64,000 nucleotides of DNA, from contig NC_087064.1 of the NCBI RefSeq assembly GCF_963678635.1, positions 60,567,548-60,631,547 of the forward strand, in the 5' to 3' direction. How positions within the stretch are numbered: the stretch's first letter is position 1; the number at the start of each line of letters is the position of its first letter. Source of the DNA: Symsagittifera roscoffensis (Eukaryota; Xenacoelomorpha; Acoela; Convolutidae). The notes below the pieces were generated by a model. The model saw only the letters and a list, made by a program, of their open reading frames with translations, was not told where the DNA came from and ran no database searches. The position numbers were made by a program, and so were the translations under genes. This document shows, in pieces, positions 44,623 through 57,127 of this stretch.

Positions 44623-44662
44623 CATTTCGCTCTCTGTCCTGGCGGAGGAAAGATAGAGCGAA
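44623..44662 (+). other. 3' UTR stem-loop of the non-LTR element
   Basis: TTTCGCTCT...TCCT pairs imperfectly with AGGAAAGATAGAGCGAAA about 45-85 bases after the stop codon. Such 3' structures are recognition sites for the reverse transcriptase in several non-LTR families; that role here is inferred. Confidence 0.4.
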
Positions 44663-44869
44663 ACAACGATGAAACTTTTCTCTTCGTCTTTGGCTACTCA
44701 CAGGGGTTCGGACAGGCCGACCACTTGAAAACTGTATTTATCTTGAAAAAAAGTTTCCCTTCTTACACTATTGAATACTCGAATGAAGGCTATTAAAACA
44801 GTAGTTGAATCGACTGAAACGATGAGATTGTTTTAATTATATATGTGAATTTAATCATTTTTCTTTTCA

Positions 44870-45335
44870 TCAGAAGCAAGTTCGTTTTTTAAGCAATTGA
44901 GAGAACCCGCGTTACTCAGGCTATTTGAAAACAAATATCGATGATGCGGCGTAAACAACTCTCCCTCCTCACTTTCTATCTGAAAATCAAAAAACACGCA
45001 GGATTGAGAGTATTTGATCGTATAATTTCTGACAGTTTAAAAATTTAACAGGATTTTTGTTTAGTCGAGAGTGGGCTGGACTGATTTTTTTGAGCGCACT
45101 AAGACAAGCTATTTTTTCTATTCCAAAACGCAGGTAGATAGTATTAATTGTTTTTGGTCATCTTCATAATTTTTCTGATTTTGCTGGTCACCATTTTGGG
45201 GTAAACTTCAAAACTTCATTTTCATTGAGTTTTGAGCCCAATTCTCAATAGCAAAAAAAAAATTCTTATCTTCGAGTTCCGTTGCGATAGACGGGGCTAG
45301 AGTAGACACGACTGGTTCACACTCTTAGTCGTTCC
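44870..45335 (+). repeat. Repeat shared with 57.2-58.0 kb
   Basis: Phrases in the same order occur in both places: CAGAAGCAAGTTCGTTTT, GATGATGCGGCGTAAACAAC and GTTCCGTTGCGATAGACGG here match CAGAAGCAATTTCGTTTT, GCTGATGTTGCGGAGTAAAC and GTTCCGTTGGTGTAGACGG there. The rRNA-like segment present in the other copy is absent here. Confidence 0.5.
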
Positions 45336-45732
45336 TTCACTAGTTTCAGATTTACTAAAGCGTTTAATATCCATTTTCCCATATCGGCGGGTTTCGGCAT
45401 CCAAAAAGTGCGTCAGCAATGGTTCGGCGGAGGGCATTCTGAGTAGCATTCAAGCTAATTATTGGAGGACAACACGGTTTCTCGTTCGATCAAGGCAGTC
45501 TGTGCTTTTGGGACCCAAATCCTTCAGGTCTTTTATAACAAATCAATCCAGCAGTTTTAGGCCTTCCTGGTGGTGTTTTACCTGGAACTGAATATGGTGT
45601 GTTGATTATTAGCGCATGGTCATTTTATCTGCGGTGAACATGCCCAAACCAACGTAGCCGCGACTGCGCTGGCTGCTTGACCAAATTTGCAGCAGGAACT
45701 ATTGAAATGTGACAAAAATACAAACTAATGAG

Positions 45733-46926
45733 GCATGTGGCCAGACCGGATAGGAAAAACAGTGCTCCAAAATCTACCATCTTCGCCCAAGTCATTAATA
45801 CTGGTTTTAAAAACTGCACTAAGTAAAGGCATCTTTCCATTCTATTGGAATATAAGTGAAGTGATATCAATTTTTAAGGACCAGAACGGAGCAATGATTG
45901 AGCAGTACCGACCCATAAGTCTTTTATGCAGCATATCAAAAGTGCTGGAAAAAATTTATTTTTGATGAAATGAACGAAATTGTAAAAAGTCAAACAGACC
46001 AATCGCAACACGGATTTAGAAGAAATTTAGAAGCTTTTGATAGTGTTGCACACGACTTGCTGCTCCAACAAGCTGAAAAATTAGACATTGGAGCTAATTT
46101 TTTTACTAAATAGTTGCAAGTTACTTATCTCACCGCCAACAGTATGTTAAAGTAAATGATTGCCTTTCTGAAACAGTACCTGTCGCTAGTGGTATACCTC
46201 AAGGTTCCTTACTCGGTCCACTACTTTTGATAATATATGTGAACGACCTACCAAAGGAAATGACAGAATCTGAAGCCTTCGGTTATGCGGATGTTTTTAA
46301 GTTTGTAACTTTGATGCCAGAAAAGATACAGAAAGGTCGTAAATGGAAGATTACTATCAAAATGAAATTAAGAGAGTGCAAAAGTTATTTTTTACCAAAA
46401 AAAAACAGAAAGAAGGCGTTAAGAATGACTTCACCTTGAATTCAAAACAGCTTTCTGAAACAATCGAACAAAAATTCCTTGGATTAACCGTAGCCATCAA
46501 ATTGTCATGGCAACCAAATGTCGATAAGAGGTTTAATAAAGCTTGGAAATCATTCTACTTCCGATAAGAGGTGTAATAAAGCTTGGAAAGCATTCTATTT
46601 CCTGGTTCGCGAATAAAATTGAAAGTAAGGAAATAGAACGTGTCGAAAGGAAAGCAACTATCTGGATAATGGGCAATTTGGATAAGAGCTATAAACAAAG
46701 ACTAACCGAACTGCGACTGTTTCCATTATTGTATTACTTTGAATTACATGATCTGTTAATGCTATTATCAATGTTGAAAAGCAGCTACAATATCAAGCTA
46801 CCGATAAAGTCGAATACGAAACCCAAAAACGATCTTTTAACAATAACAAAAAATTCTAACATTGACAAAAAAACTCGAACAAGCAAGGCTGACAAAAAGT
46901 TTCGGAAAAAAACAGTTAATTATTGA
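45733..46926 (+). pseudogene. LINE (CR1/Jockey-like) reverse transcriptase, broken
   Basis: Reverse-transcriptase motifs appear in order but in different frames: YRPISLLCSISKVLEK (about 45,908), AFDSVAHDLL (about 46,034), GIPQGSLLGPLL (about 46,190) and YADV (about 46,282) where YADD/FADD is expected. The C-terminal part after the polymerase (ERVERKATIWIMGN, about 46,638) is also recognisable. Several frameshifts and stops interrupt it. A 40 bp tandem duplication (46,522-46,561 and 46,562-46,601) adds another frameshift. The lost second Asp and the breaks make it inactive. It is a retrotransposon relic, upstream of the tandem array. Confidence 0.75.
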
Positions 46927-47678
46927 AAATAATACAAAAAATAAAAAAATATATTGACCTCGAACAAATTGACCGACCATATCTCACAAAATTAAACTGA
47001 AATGACTACAAAGAAAGTCAAGTTTGTTCCTGAGCTTTTCTATGCACTTGTGGACGTGGCAACCCGGTGCAGAAAGTCAGCTCAGCCGTCAAGTGATGGG
47101 TGAAAACCCTTGTTTAAACATAGAAGCCTGAACAGTCTCTTTCTCACTCTGTCGTTTTGTTTACTGCTTCGTTGGTAATATTTTGATGCTGACATGCTCA
47201 ATTTCCTGAGAACTCAAACTACACAAGCAGTTACTTAACACCTCTAACAACCGCCTACTTAAGTCACATATGAGGTTAAAGAAAAATAGGCCTTATAACC
47301 ATTGGCTCAAGAGTCAGGGACACTATCTCTTGTGTTTTTCTACCTCAAGCTGTCGGAGCCAATTCGGTTCACTTGCGACATGAGACTAAAACCCGCGTTA
47401 CATCCTAAAGGCCACTAACAAGATACCCCCCTCACTCTAAAAAATAAGAAAACCCCCATATTCAGGTCTCAAAATACCCAAAAAACGCGAACGCCTTTAA
47501 ACATAGGGTCAGAACCTTGTGTGTAGTTACTTTTTATAAAACAGTGGATCTTTGATCCATTTCAGATGGATCAACCTAAGAACTCTCCCTACCTCAACAT
47601 AACAATAAAAAACACACTCAAGAAAATTAAGTTAGGTACTCACATACCGACACGACCTCTAGAATTGAGTAAATAAAC
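46927..47678. other. Diverged sequence related to the array
   Basis: No gene. Phrases such as CAGATGGATCAACC (about 47,564) and ATACCCCCCTCACTCT (about 47,421) resemble parts of the array units, suggesting an older, eroded unit fragment. Confidence 0.35.
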
Positions 47679-48516
47679 TATAAAGCAACTCTAGAATTGA
47701 TTGGGTAATTGAGTTTATCTCGAGAAGTTTGAAATAAGTAAGTTTTAACTCAAGAAACAAGTTTTTGGTCTAGACCATTGTGCAGCTTCAGCTGTCCATT
47801 TTTCCATCGAAGGTTCATTCTGGTCCACTCTAATTTGCTTCTTCTCCACTCGCGATCGCCTTCTGCCTTATGCCAAGGATAAGACAGCTCTACTCTCGTT
47901 CGAATTATGTTTTGGAAATTGCAAATTTTGACTATTTTACCGCAATTAAAGTTTGATTCGTCTGATCTTATTTTTCTGGTATTTTCAGTTGTCGCGAGAA
48001 AGTTGAGCATGACATGCTCAATTTGATTTTTTGAAAAATTGCACTTCACCCCAAAATCAAGACTAAACGTTTTCTCAAGGTCAAACTTCCAAATATGACC
48101 GACTGGCACATACTTCCCGGACTCAAGATCGATGTCCTCATTGCGTGTCGTCGTCCGTCAAAGAGCCCCAGACTGTTGAGTGCGTCTCACTATACAGTGC
48201 CAGTGGTCATTTACAGAAGTTTGCAGCAGATTTAACTTTATGTACACCCCAAAATTCACAACCAAGCAAAATTGTCACATTATCGCTAAACAGCAATCAA
48301 AATCTGCATACACCAGCACCCTGATTTTCCGCTTTGTCAGCTAATGATTAAAATTTCTTTTGTTTTACCCATTCAGAAAATTGTCATGCAGCATTTTGAT
48401 TTATATAGTAGATATAATATACTAGTAACAACATTTTTTTAATTAAAATTAGTTTTGGGTGCCCTCAGATTTCATCTGAGTTGACACTCAAGCTTCTTTT
48501 TCTTTCATCCGCTCAC
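47679..48516. repeat. Left flanking direct repeat of the array (R1)
   Basis: Starts GAGTAAATAAACTATAAAGC and ends TTTCATCCGCTCACG. It recurs at 56,239-57,127 in the same orientation with roughly 10% differences by eye. A minus-strand frame here (47,750-48,109) containing VGHIWKFDLEKTFSLDF is also present, with substitutions, in the right copy; its meaning is unknown. Confidence 0.75.
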
Positions 48517-48528
48517 GACTCAAGAAGG

Positions 48529-51449
48529 TGCTTAACTCGGATATTCGCAGTTCGGTGAAGGGTCACTACAGTGCAGCACTGTCGAGTCCCCCACAGATTA
48601 CTATCTTACTTTTTGTACCAAAAGGGATACAAAACTTGTTAACGATACCCAACAGTCGATTGTTGTTGTCGTTGAGCGCCTTCTTGTTGCTCCCTGTACT
48701 GCTTGCCGGATCAGTCTTCTCCCAAGACCCTTCCGAATTGAGCGCAAATCAGCTGACCCTTCCTGATTGAGCGCAATTTATCATTAACGTGCTTAAATGC
48801 TCAAATAACCCTACAGTACAAGCCTCACAAACAGGCTACAAAATTGATCGTAACAATCCTGACTGATATAAATGCCTGTAACAACAATATATCTATCAAC
48901 AACAACGGAGGGGTCGGATCACATCTTGTCTGGGGGGATGATTTCTACTGATTTTTCTACTTCTTTTACTGTTTTTGGTTTTTTGGTTATTTTTTATGTT
49001 TTTTGTCTTTCTTGGGTACTATACTACTTTTTGTTTGGTTTTGTATATATCTTTAAGTGTTTTTGGTCACAAACCTCTCAGGGAACGAGGGAATGGCCGA
49101 TCCCCCCACCCTTCCTGGTTCGTGAATTTTCGGTCTTAACTAAGTTAAAAAGCTATTCACGGTAATCCGGAGGGCCTCCGCGCTCGGAACCACCCCTCCG
49201 CCCCGGCGGTTTAGGCCTAATAAGGGCGTTAATGTGAGCATCCGCTCGGCGCGGAGTGCTCGTTAACGGTTCTGCCGGTCATGATATTAAAAAGAATAAC
49301 ACCCAGGAGCGCCATAAAAACATGTATGTAACATTCGCCCGGAAGATACATATCGACGGAAAACAAAACTAAGTCTTAAGACGACTGGCTAACGTCTAAA
49401 CAGAGCTTTGCATGCTTTTCACCGTCTCTACCAAGCCAGTACTTTTCGGTGGTCTTTTCTAACATCGGGTCGACAAAACGTTACTGCTTTCGGCTTCGGT
49501 CAAAACACTCAAATTAACTTAATTACATGCAGAAATAGTGAGCTCATGGCTGGGTCTCAGTATCCCCAGACCACGAGGTCACTCCTAAAAACAGGGCTAC
49601 TACTTATTATATTACTATTGTTTTTGTTCAGTAGATAAAAATCATCATCTCCATCGAAGATGGATCAACCCTTTCCCCCAACTCCTAGCTTCTCATCCTT
49701 ATCAAAATGAATCCAGTTGTTAACTAAATTCAAATCAGGACATGACAAGAAGCTAAAAATCTATAAAAAAGAATAAAAGTCCCAGTTCCGAAACCCTTCC
49801 GGATTCTTGAATCCACTGAATCAAGCTCGTTAATCTTGATTTCTTCTTAATCCGGAAGGCTGTCCTCCACCCTTCACCGTTGTCTGCAACAGCCTTGCAA
49901 ATATTGTAGCGACACAATAGTTGCAACTCGGAGTGTTCACTGCTATTCCTGCAATCTGCTATTGTTTTTTCTCACAATTTTCGTACTTATCGTCCGCGCA
50001 ACTAATGTTGTTCTGTTTTTCTTAGTTCTTTTTGCTAAAATGGCCGTTTCTGACGTTTCTCAGAAATGTTACGTAACCACTTCGAAAAATTAAAAATTAG
50101 CAATTCCCGAATCCTTTAACCTTCAAGTTTTGTCCCATCGTTCAAATAACGTCGTTAATTCTTAATAATCACCAATCCGGAAGGCTCGCTGCTAAAATTC
50201 GAATTCTGCAGAGATTGCATTTTGGCCATTCTGGTCGAATGTCACAAATCCACACCAATGAATCACGCTCTTTTTAATATAGACTTAGTGTCGCGAATAT
50301 CCGAGTTCGGACTTGTTTTGTTTTGATATGGTTCTTATTGAAAGGCAAGTTACCAGTGCAGTCACTGATACCTAGCCTGTGTGCTAATAACCTAATACCT
50401 CTCACTTTAGTCTTTTTTTCGCCTACCTAAGTCCTTTAATAAAAAAATACCCCTCCAGATTGGCACAAATAGGACCCTTCCGGACTAACAAAATCTAGAC
50501 CCCTCCGGATTTGGACCCCTCCGAATTAGCAACTATAAGACCCCTCCGGATTCGGACCCCTCCTAACTTGAAAAAAAAAAAATTTTGACCCCTCCGGATT
50601 GGTAAAAGTAGCTTTTCGGAGATTTCCTTCTTTCAACCTATGCCCCTCCGGATACGTTCTCCGATGCAATTTTGCTTTTTCAATTAACTAGGAAGGGTAT
50701 GTACTACTTTCCTAGACCCTTCCGGATTGAAGTTAAGCCTCTTATTTTACAATTCACACTAACGGTGAAGGGTTTTGTCGCTTGCCTAACTTCGGCTCGA
50801 TTAAGGTTTTGCTGTGCCTTTAGCCTTCACTTTTCGTCTAGAACAGCCTAAAGTTACTTTATTCAACCGCTATTACCTTTTGGTAGGGGTATAAGGGCTT
50901 TTCTAAAAAAATTTTATAAAACGTGAAGGGTGTACCCTTCCAAATTGAGGAATTTGCTAAAAACAATCTCAAAAAATTTTCACGCTTACTTTTTTGCAAA
51001 AATTTTGTCCCTATCAGTAAGCACAGCTAATTTCTGATCTATTGGTACCAAGGTCAACTCGATATGCCTAGTAGTTCCAAAGTTATTAACCAAAACGTCT
51101 TTTTTCTAAAGTCAAAAAATTTCTCTCTTATAGGTTCCGCCTAACTTTTTCCGCAAATCTGGTCCTTTCGACCTAAAAATTATTGATCCGAGCTCAGAAG
51201 GCCTATACTTTTCTAGTTCAATGCAAAAGACCCGATCTAAAACGCTTTAGTTGAAAAAATTTGCAAAAAACTATGCTACCTGTACCCCTCCGGATTGATG
51301 AATCCACCAAATCAAAAACGTTAAGTTCGATTTCTCTGCAACCGGGAAAGATTTCGGGTAGCGGGTTTTAAAACTTGTAGATTCACTAGTGGACGTTGTC
51401 CGAACAACTATTTTTACTGTTCTAACTCAAAAATTTCAAAAAATTTTCT
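48529..51449 (+). repeat. Tandem array unit A
   Basis: Runs from GTGCTTAACTCGGATATTCG to TTTCAAAAAATTTTCTGA. It carries more than ten CCCTCCGGATT-like motifs in both orientations, dense at 50,450-50,600, and a G+C-rich core (49,160-49,300) with a GAGCATCCGC/GCGGAGTGCTC hairpin. Short hydrophobic frames of 97 and 76 codons (from ATG 48,872 and 49,408) are also kept in units B and C. It ends 343 bases earlier than unit B does. Confidence 0.8.
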
Positions 51450-54400
51450 GATTGAGCGCAATTTATCATTAACGTGCTTAAATGCTCAAATAACCCTACA
51501 GTACAAGCCTCACAAACAGGCTACAAAATTGATCGTAACAATCCTGACTGATATAAATGCCTGTAACAACAATATGTCTATCAACAACAACGGGGGGGTC
51601 GGATCACATCTTGTCTGGGGGGATGATTTCTACTGATTTTTTACTTCTTTTTTTGTTTTTGGTTTTTTCGGTTATTTTTTATGTTTTTTGTCTTTCTTGG
51701 GTACTATACTACTTTTTTTTTGGTTTTGTATATATCTTTAAGTGTTTTTGGTCACAAACCTCTCAGGGAACGAGTGAATGGCCGATCCCCCCACCCTTCC
51801 TGGTTCGTGAATTTTCGGTCTTAACTAAGTTAAAAAGCTATTCACGGTAATCCGGAGGGCTTCCGCGCTCCGAACCACCCCTCTGCCCCGGCGGTTTAGG
51901 CCTAATAAGGGCGTTAATGTGAGCATCCGCTCGGCGCGGAGTGCTCGTTAACGGTTCTGCCGGTCATGATGTTAAAAAGAATAACACCCAGGAGCGCCAT
52001 AAAAACATGTATGTAACATTCGCCCGGAAGATACATATCAACGGAAAACAAAACTAAGTCTTAAGACGACTGGCTAACGTCTAAACAGAGCTTTGCATGC
52101 TTTTCACCGTCTCTACCAAGCCAGTACTTTTCGGTGGTCTTTTCTAACATCGGGTCGACAAAACGTTACTGCTTTCGGCTTCGGTCAAAACACTCAAATT
52201 AACTTAATTACATGCAGAAATAGTGAGCTCATGGCTGGGTCTCAGTATCCCCAGACCACGAGGTCACTCCTAAAAACAGGGCTACTACTTATTATATTAC
52301 TATTGTTTTTGTTCAGTAGATAAAAATCATCATCTCCATCGAAGATGGATCAACCCTTTCCCCCAACTCCTAGCTTCTCATCCTTATCAAAATGAATCCA
52401 GTTGTTAACTAAATTCAAATCAGGACATGACAAGAAGCTAAAAGTCTATATAAAAGAATAAAAGTCTCAGTTCCGAAACCCTTCCGGATTCTTGAATCCA
52501 CTGAATCAAGCTCGTTAATCTTGATTTCTTCTTAATCCGGAAGGCTGTCCTCCACCCTTCACCGTTGTCTGCAACAGCCTTGCAACTATTGTAGCGACAA
52601 AATAGTTGCAACTCGGAGTGTTCACTGCTATTCCTGCAATCTGCTATTGTTTTTTCTCACAATTTTCGTACTTATCGTCCGCGCAACTAATGTTGTTCTG
52701 TTTTTCTTAGTTCTTTTTGCTAAAATGGCCGTTTCTGACGTTTCTCAGAAATGTTACGTAACCACTTCGAAAATTTAAAAATTAGCAATTCCCGAATCCT
52801 TTAACCTTCACGTTTTGTCCCATCGTTCAAATAACGTCGTTAATTCTTAATAATCACCAATCCGGAAGGCTCGCTGCTAAAATTCGAATTCTGCAGAGAT
52901 TGCATTTTGGCCATTCTGGTCGAATGTCACAAATCCACACCAATGAATCACGCTCTTTTTAATATAGACTTAGTGTCGCGAATATCCGAGTTCGGACCTG
53001 TTTTGTTTTGATCTGGTTCTTATTGAAAGGCAAGTTACCAGTGCAGTCACTGATACCTAGCCTGTGTGCTAATAACCTAATACCTCTCACTTTAGTCTTT
53101 CTTTCGCCTACCTAAGTCCTTTAATAAAATAATACCCCTCCGGATTGGCACAAATAGGACCCTTCCGGACTAACAAAATCTAGACCCCTCCGCATTGGGA
53201 CCCCTCAGAGTTAGTTAACACAAGACCCCTCCGGATTTGGACCCCTCCGAATTAGCAACTATAAGACCCCTCCGGATTCGGACCCCTTCTAACTTGAAAA
53301 AAAATTTTTTTTGACCCCTCCGGATTGGTAAAAGTAGCTTTTCGGAGTTTTCCTTCTTTCAACCTATGCCCCTCCGGATACGTTCTCCGATGCAATTTTG
53401 CTTTTTCAATTAACTAGGAAGGGTATGTACTACTTTCCTAGACCCTTCCGGATTGAAGTTAAGCCTCTTATTTTACAATTCACACTAACGGTGAAGGGTT
53501 TTGTCGCTTGCCTAACTTCGGCTCGATTAAGGTTTTGCTGTGCCTTTAGCCTTCACTTTTCGTCTAGAACAGCCTAAAGTTACTTTATTCAACCGCTATT
53601 ACCTTTTGGTAGGGGTATAAGGGCTTTTCTAAAAAAATTTTATAAAACGTGAAGGGTGTACCCTTCCAAATTGAGGAATTTGCTAAAAACAATCTCAAAA
53701 AATTTTCACGCTTACTTTTTTGCAAAACTTTTGTCCCTATCAATAAGCACAGCTAATTTCTGATCTATTGGTACCAAGATCAACTCGATATGCCTAGTAG
53801 TTCCAAAGTTATTAACCAAAACGTCTTTTTTCTAAAGTCAAGAAATTTCTCTCTTATAGGTTCCGCCTAACTTTTTCCGCAAATCTGGTCCTTTCGACCT
53901 AAAAATTATTGATCCGAGCTCAAAAGGCCTATAGTCTTCTAGTTCAATGCAAAAAACCCGATCTAAAACGCTTTAGTTGAAAAAATTTGCAAAAAAACTA
54001 TGCTACCTGTACCCCTCCGGATTGATGAATCCACCAAATCAAAGACGTTAAGTTCGATTTCTCTGCAACCGGGAAGGCTTTCGGGTAGCGGATTTTAAAA
54101 CTTGTAGATTCACTAGTGGACGTTGTCCGAACAACTATTTTTACTGTTCTAACTCAAAAATTTCAAAAAATTTTCTGAATTTTTAGTGTTTCGGTTTCTC
54201 AAAAATCACGAAAATTCGGTTTTTTGGTTCCAAAATAGTTCCAACCACTTCCGAACTAAACTTAACTGGTTCTATCTATTATGGTAGTGCAATTACAATG
54301 TAACACACTACTTTAGCGCTTTTTTCCGTTTCAAAAATTATCGATATCTCAAAAATCGCGACTTGTGGGGGATCAAAATATCACTATTTTGACCCTAAAA

Positions 54401-54519
54401 ACCGGTCTGTTTTCGTTGTTTTTCACTGAAAAACGATATAAGACTATTAATATAGGCTATATAAGTAATAATATTAGTAATACTATACCCCTCCGGGTTT
54501 GTTTAATATCCGAATTAAG
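51450..54519 (+). repeat. Tandem array unit B
   Basis: Starts inside the unit at TTGAGCGCAATTTATC, lacking the first 240 or so bases present in A and C. Shared landmarks are 2,685 bp after those of unit A and 3,307 bp before those of unit C. The extra tail (54,177-54,519) is not seen in A. Nucleotide identity to A and C looks very high by eye. Confidence 0.8.
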
Positions 54520-56238
54520 GTGCTTAACTCGGATATTCGCAGTTCGGTGAAGGGTCACTACAGTGCAGCACTGTCGAGCCCCCCACAGATTACTATCTTA
54601 CTTTTTGTACCAAAAGGGATACAAAACTTGTTAACGATACCCAACAGTCGATTGTTGTTGTCGTTGAGCGCCTTCTTGTTGCTCCCTGTACTGCTTGCCG
54701 GATCAGTCTTCTCCCAAGACCCTTCCGAATTGAGCGCAAATCAGCTTACCCTTCCTGATTGAGCGCAATTTATCATTAACGTGCTTAAATGCTCAAATAA
54801 CCTTACAGTAAAAGCCTCACAAACAGGCTACAAAATTGATTGTAACGATCCTGACTGATATAAATGACTGTAACAACAATATATCTATCAACAACAACGG
54901 GGGGGTCGGATCACATCTTGTCTGGGGGGATGATTTCTACTGATTTTTTTTCTTCTTTTTTTTTTTTGGTTTTTTCGGTTATTTTTTATGTTTTTTGTTT
55001 TTATTGGGTACTATACTACTTTTTGTTTGGTTTTATATATATCTTTAAGTGTTTTTGGTCACAAACCTTTCAGGGAACGAGGGAATGGCCGATCCCCCCA
55101 CCCTTCCTGGTTCGTGAATTTTCGGTCTTAACTAAGTTAAAAAGCTATTCACGGTAATCCGGAAGGCTTCCGCGTTCCGAACTACCCTTCCGCCCCGGCG
55201 GTTTAGGCCTATTAAGGGCGTTAATGTGAGCATCCGCTCGGCGCGGAGTGCTCGTTAACGGTTCTGCCGGTCATGATGTTAAAAAGAATAACACCCAGGA
55301 GCGCCATAAAAACATGTATGTAACATTCGCCCGGAAGATACATATCAACGGAAAACAAAACTAAGTCTTAAGACGACTGGCTAACGTCTAAACAGAGCTT
55401 TGCATGCTTTTCACCGTCTCTACCAAGCCAGTACTTTTCGGTGGTCTTTTCTAACATCGGGTCGACAAAACGTTACTGCTTTCGGCTTCGGTCAAAACAC
55501 TCAAATTAACTTAATTACATGCAGAAATAGTGAGCTCATGGCTGGGTCTCAGTATCCCCAGACCACGAGGTCACTCCTAAAAATAGGGCTACTACTTATT
55601 ATATTACTATTGTTTTTGTTCAGTAGATAAAAATCATCATCTCCATCGAAGATGGATCAACCCTTTCCCCCAACTCCTAGCTTCTCATCCTTATCAAAAT
55701 GAATCCAGTTGTTAACTAAATTCAAATCAGGACATGACAAGAAGCTAAAAGTCTATATAAAAGAATAAAAGTCTCAGTTCCGAAACCCTTCCGGATTCTT
55801 GAATCCACTGAATCAAGCTCGTTAATCTTGATTTCTTCTTAATCCGGAAGGCTGTCCTCCACCCTTCACCGTTGTCTGCAACAGCCTTGCAACTATTGTA
55901 GCGACACAATAGTTGCAAATCGGAGTGTTCACTGCTATTCCTGCAATCTGCTATTGTTTTTTCTCACAATTTTCGTACTTATCGTCCGCGCAACTAATGT
56001 TGTTCTGTTTTTCTTAGTTCTTTTTGCTGAAATGGCCGTTTCTGACGTTTCTCAGAAATGTTACGTAACCACTTCGAAAATTTAAAAATTAGCAATTCCC
56101 GAATCCTTTAACCTTCACGTTTTGTCCCATCGTTCAAATAACGTCGTTAATTCTTAATAATCACCAATCCGGAAGGCTCGCTGTTAAAATTCGAATTCCG
56201 CAGAGATTGCATTTTGGCCATTCTGGTCGAATGTCACA
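54520..56238 (+). repeat. Tandem array unit C (truncated)
   Basis: Has the unit start (GTGCTTAACTCGGATATTCG) and runs to GGTCGAATGTCACAA, where it is cut by the right flanking repeat. A 15 bp inverted repeat with a 3-base loop straddles the B/C junction (54,505-54,537). Confidence 0.8.
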
Positions 56239-57127
56239 ATCGAGTAAATAAACTATAAAGCAACTCCAGAATTGATTGGGTAATTGAGTTTAACCCGAGA
56301 AGTTTGAAATAAGTAAGTTTTAATTCTAGAAACAAGTTTCTTGTTTGAACCATTGGGCAGTCCACCTTTCCGCCGAAGGTTCACTCTGGTCCTTTCGAAT
56401 TTACTGCTCACCCACTCGCGATCACCTTCTGCCAAGTATCACCTCTACTCTCGTTCGAATTATGTATTGGTACGAGATTTTTGACTATTTTTGACTTTTT
56501 TCCGCTGCTATTTTTGACTTTTTTCCCGCTGCCATTTTTGACTTTTTTCCCGCGATTGTAGTTCGATTCTTCTGATCTTACTTTTCTGGAATTTTCAGTT
56601 GTCTCGAGAAACCTGAGCATGGCATGCTCAATTTGAATTTTTGATAAATTGCAATTCACCCTAAAATCAAGACTAAACGTTTTCTCAAGGTCAAACTTCC
56701 AAATATGACCGACTGGCACATACTTTCCGGACTCAAGATCGATGTCCTCATTGCGTGTCGTCGTCCGTCAGAGAGCCCCAGACTGTTGAGTGCGTCTCAC
56801 TATACAGTGCCAGTGGTCATTTACAGAAGTTTGCAGCAGATTTAACTTTATCGACACCCCAAAATTCACAACCAAGCAAAATTGTCACATTATCGCTAAA
56901 CAGCAATCAAAATCTGCATACACCAGCACCCTGATTTTCCGCTTTGTAAGCTAATGATTAAAATTTTTTTTGTTTTACCCATTTAGAAAATTGTCATGCA
57001 GCATTATGATTTATATAGTAGATATAATATACTAGTAACAACATTTTTTTAATTGAAATTTGTTTTGCGTGCCCTCAGATTTCATCTGAGTTGGCACTCA
57101 AGCTCCTTTTTCTTTGATCCGCTCACG
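56239..57127. repeat. Right flanking direct repeat of the array (R1')
   Basis: Matches 47,679-48,516 from GAGTAAATAAACTATAAAGC to TTTGATCCGCTCACG. It is longer because of a local tandem of a TTTTTGACTTTTTTCCCGC-type unit at about 56,475-56,555. Confidence 0.75.

Noticed and set aside
47750-48109. Minus-strand 119-codon frame in R1, with a counterpart at 56,408-56,719
   Set aside because: Differences between copies do not look like protein-level constraint and the downstream halves diverge. Kept only as a note under the repeat.
48528-48770. 80-codon frame with a signal-peptide-like stretch at the start of units A and C
   Set aside because: No ATG opens the frame in either unit; the hydrophobic run is from T-rich DNA.
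47679-57127. Reading R1/R1' as LTRs of one large LTR retrotransposon
   Set aside because: No TG...CA ends, primer site, polypurine tract, pol frame or target duplication was seen, and the repeats differ too much relative to the interior units.
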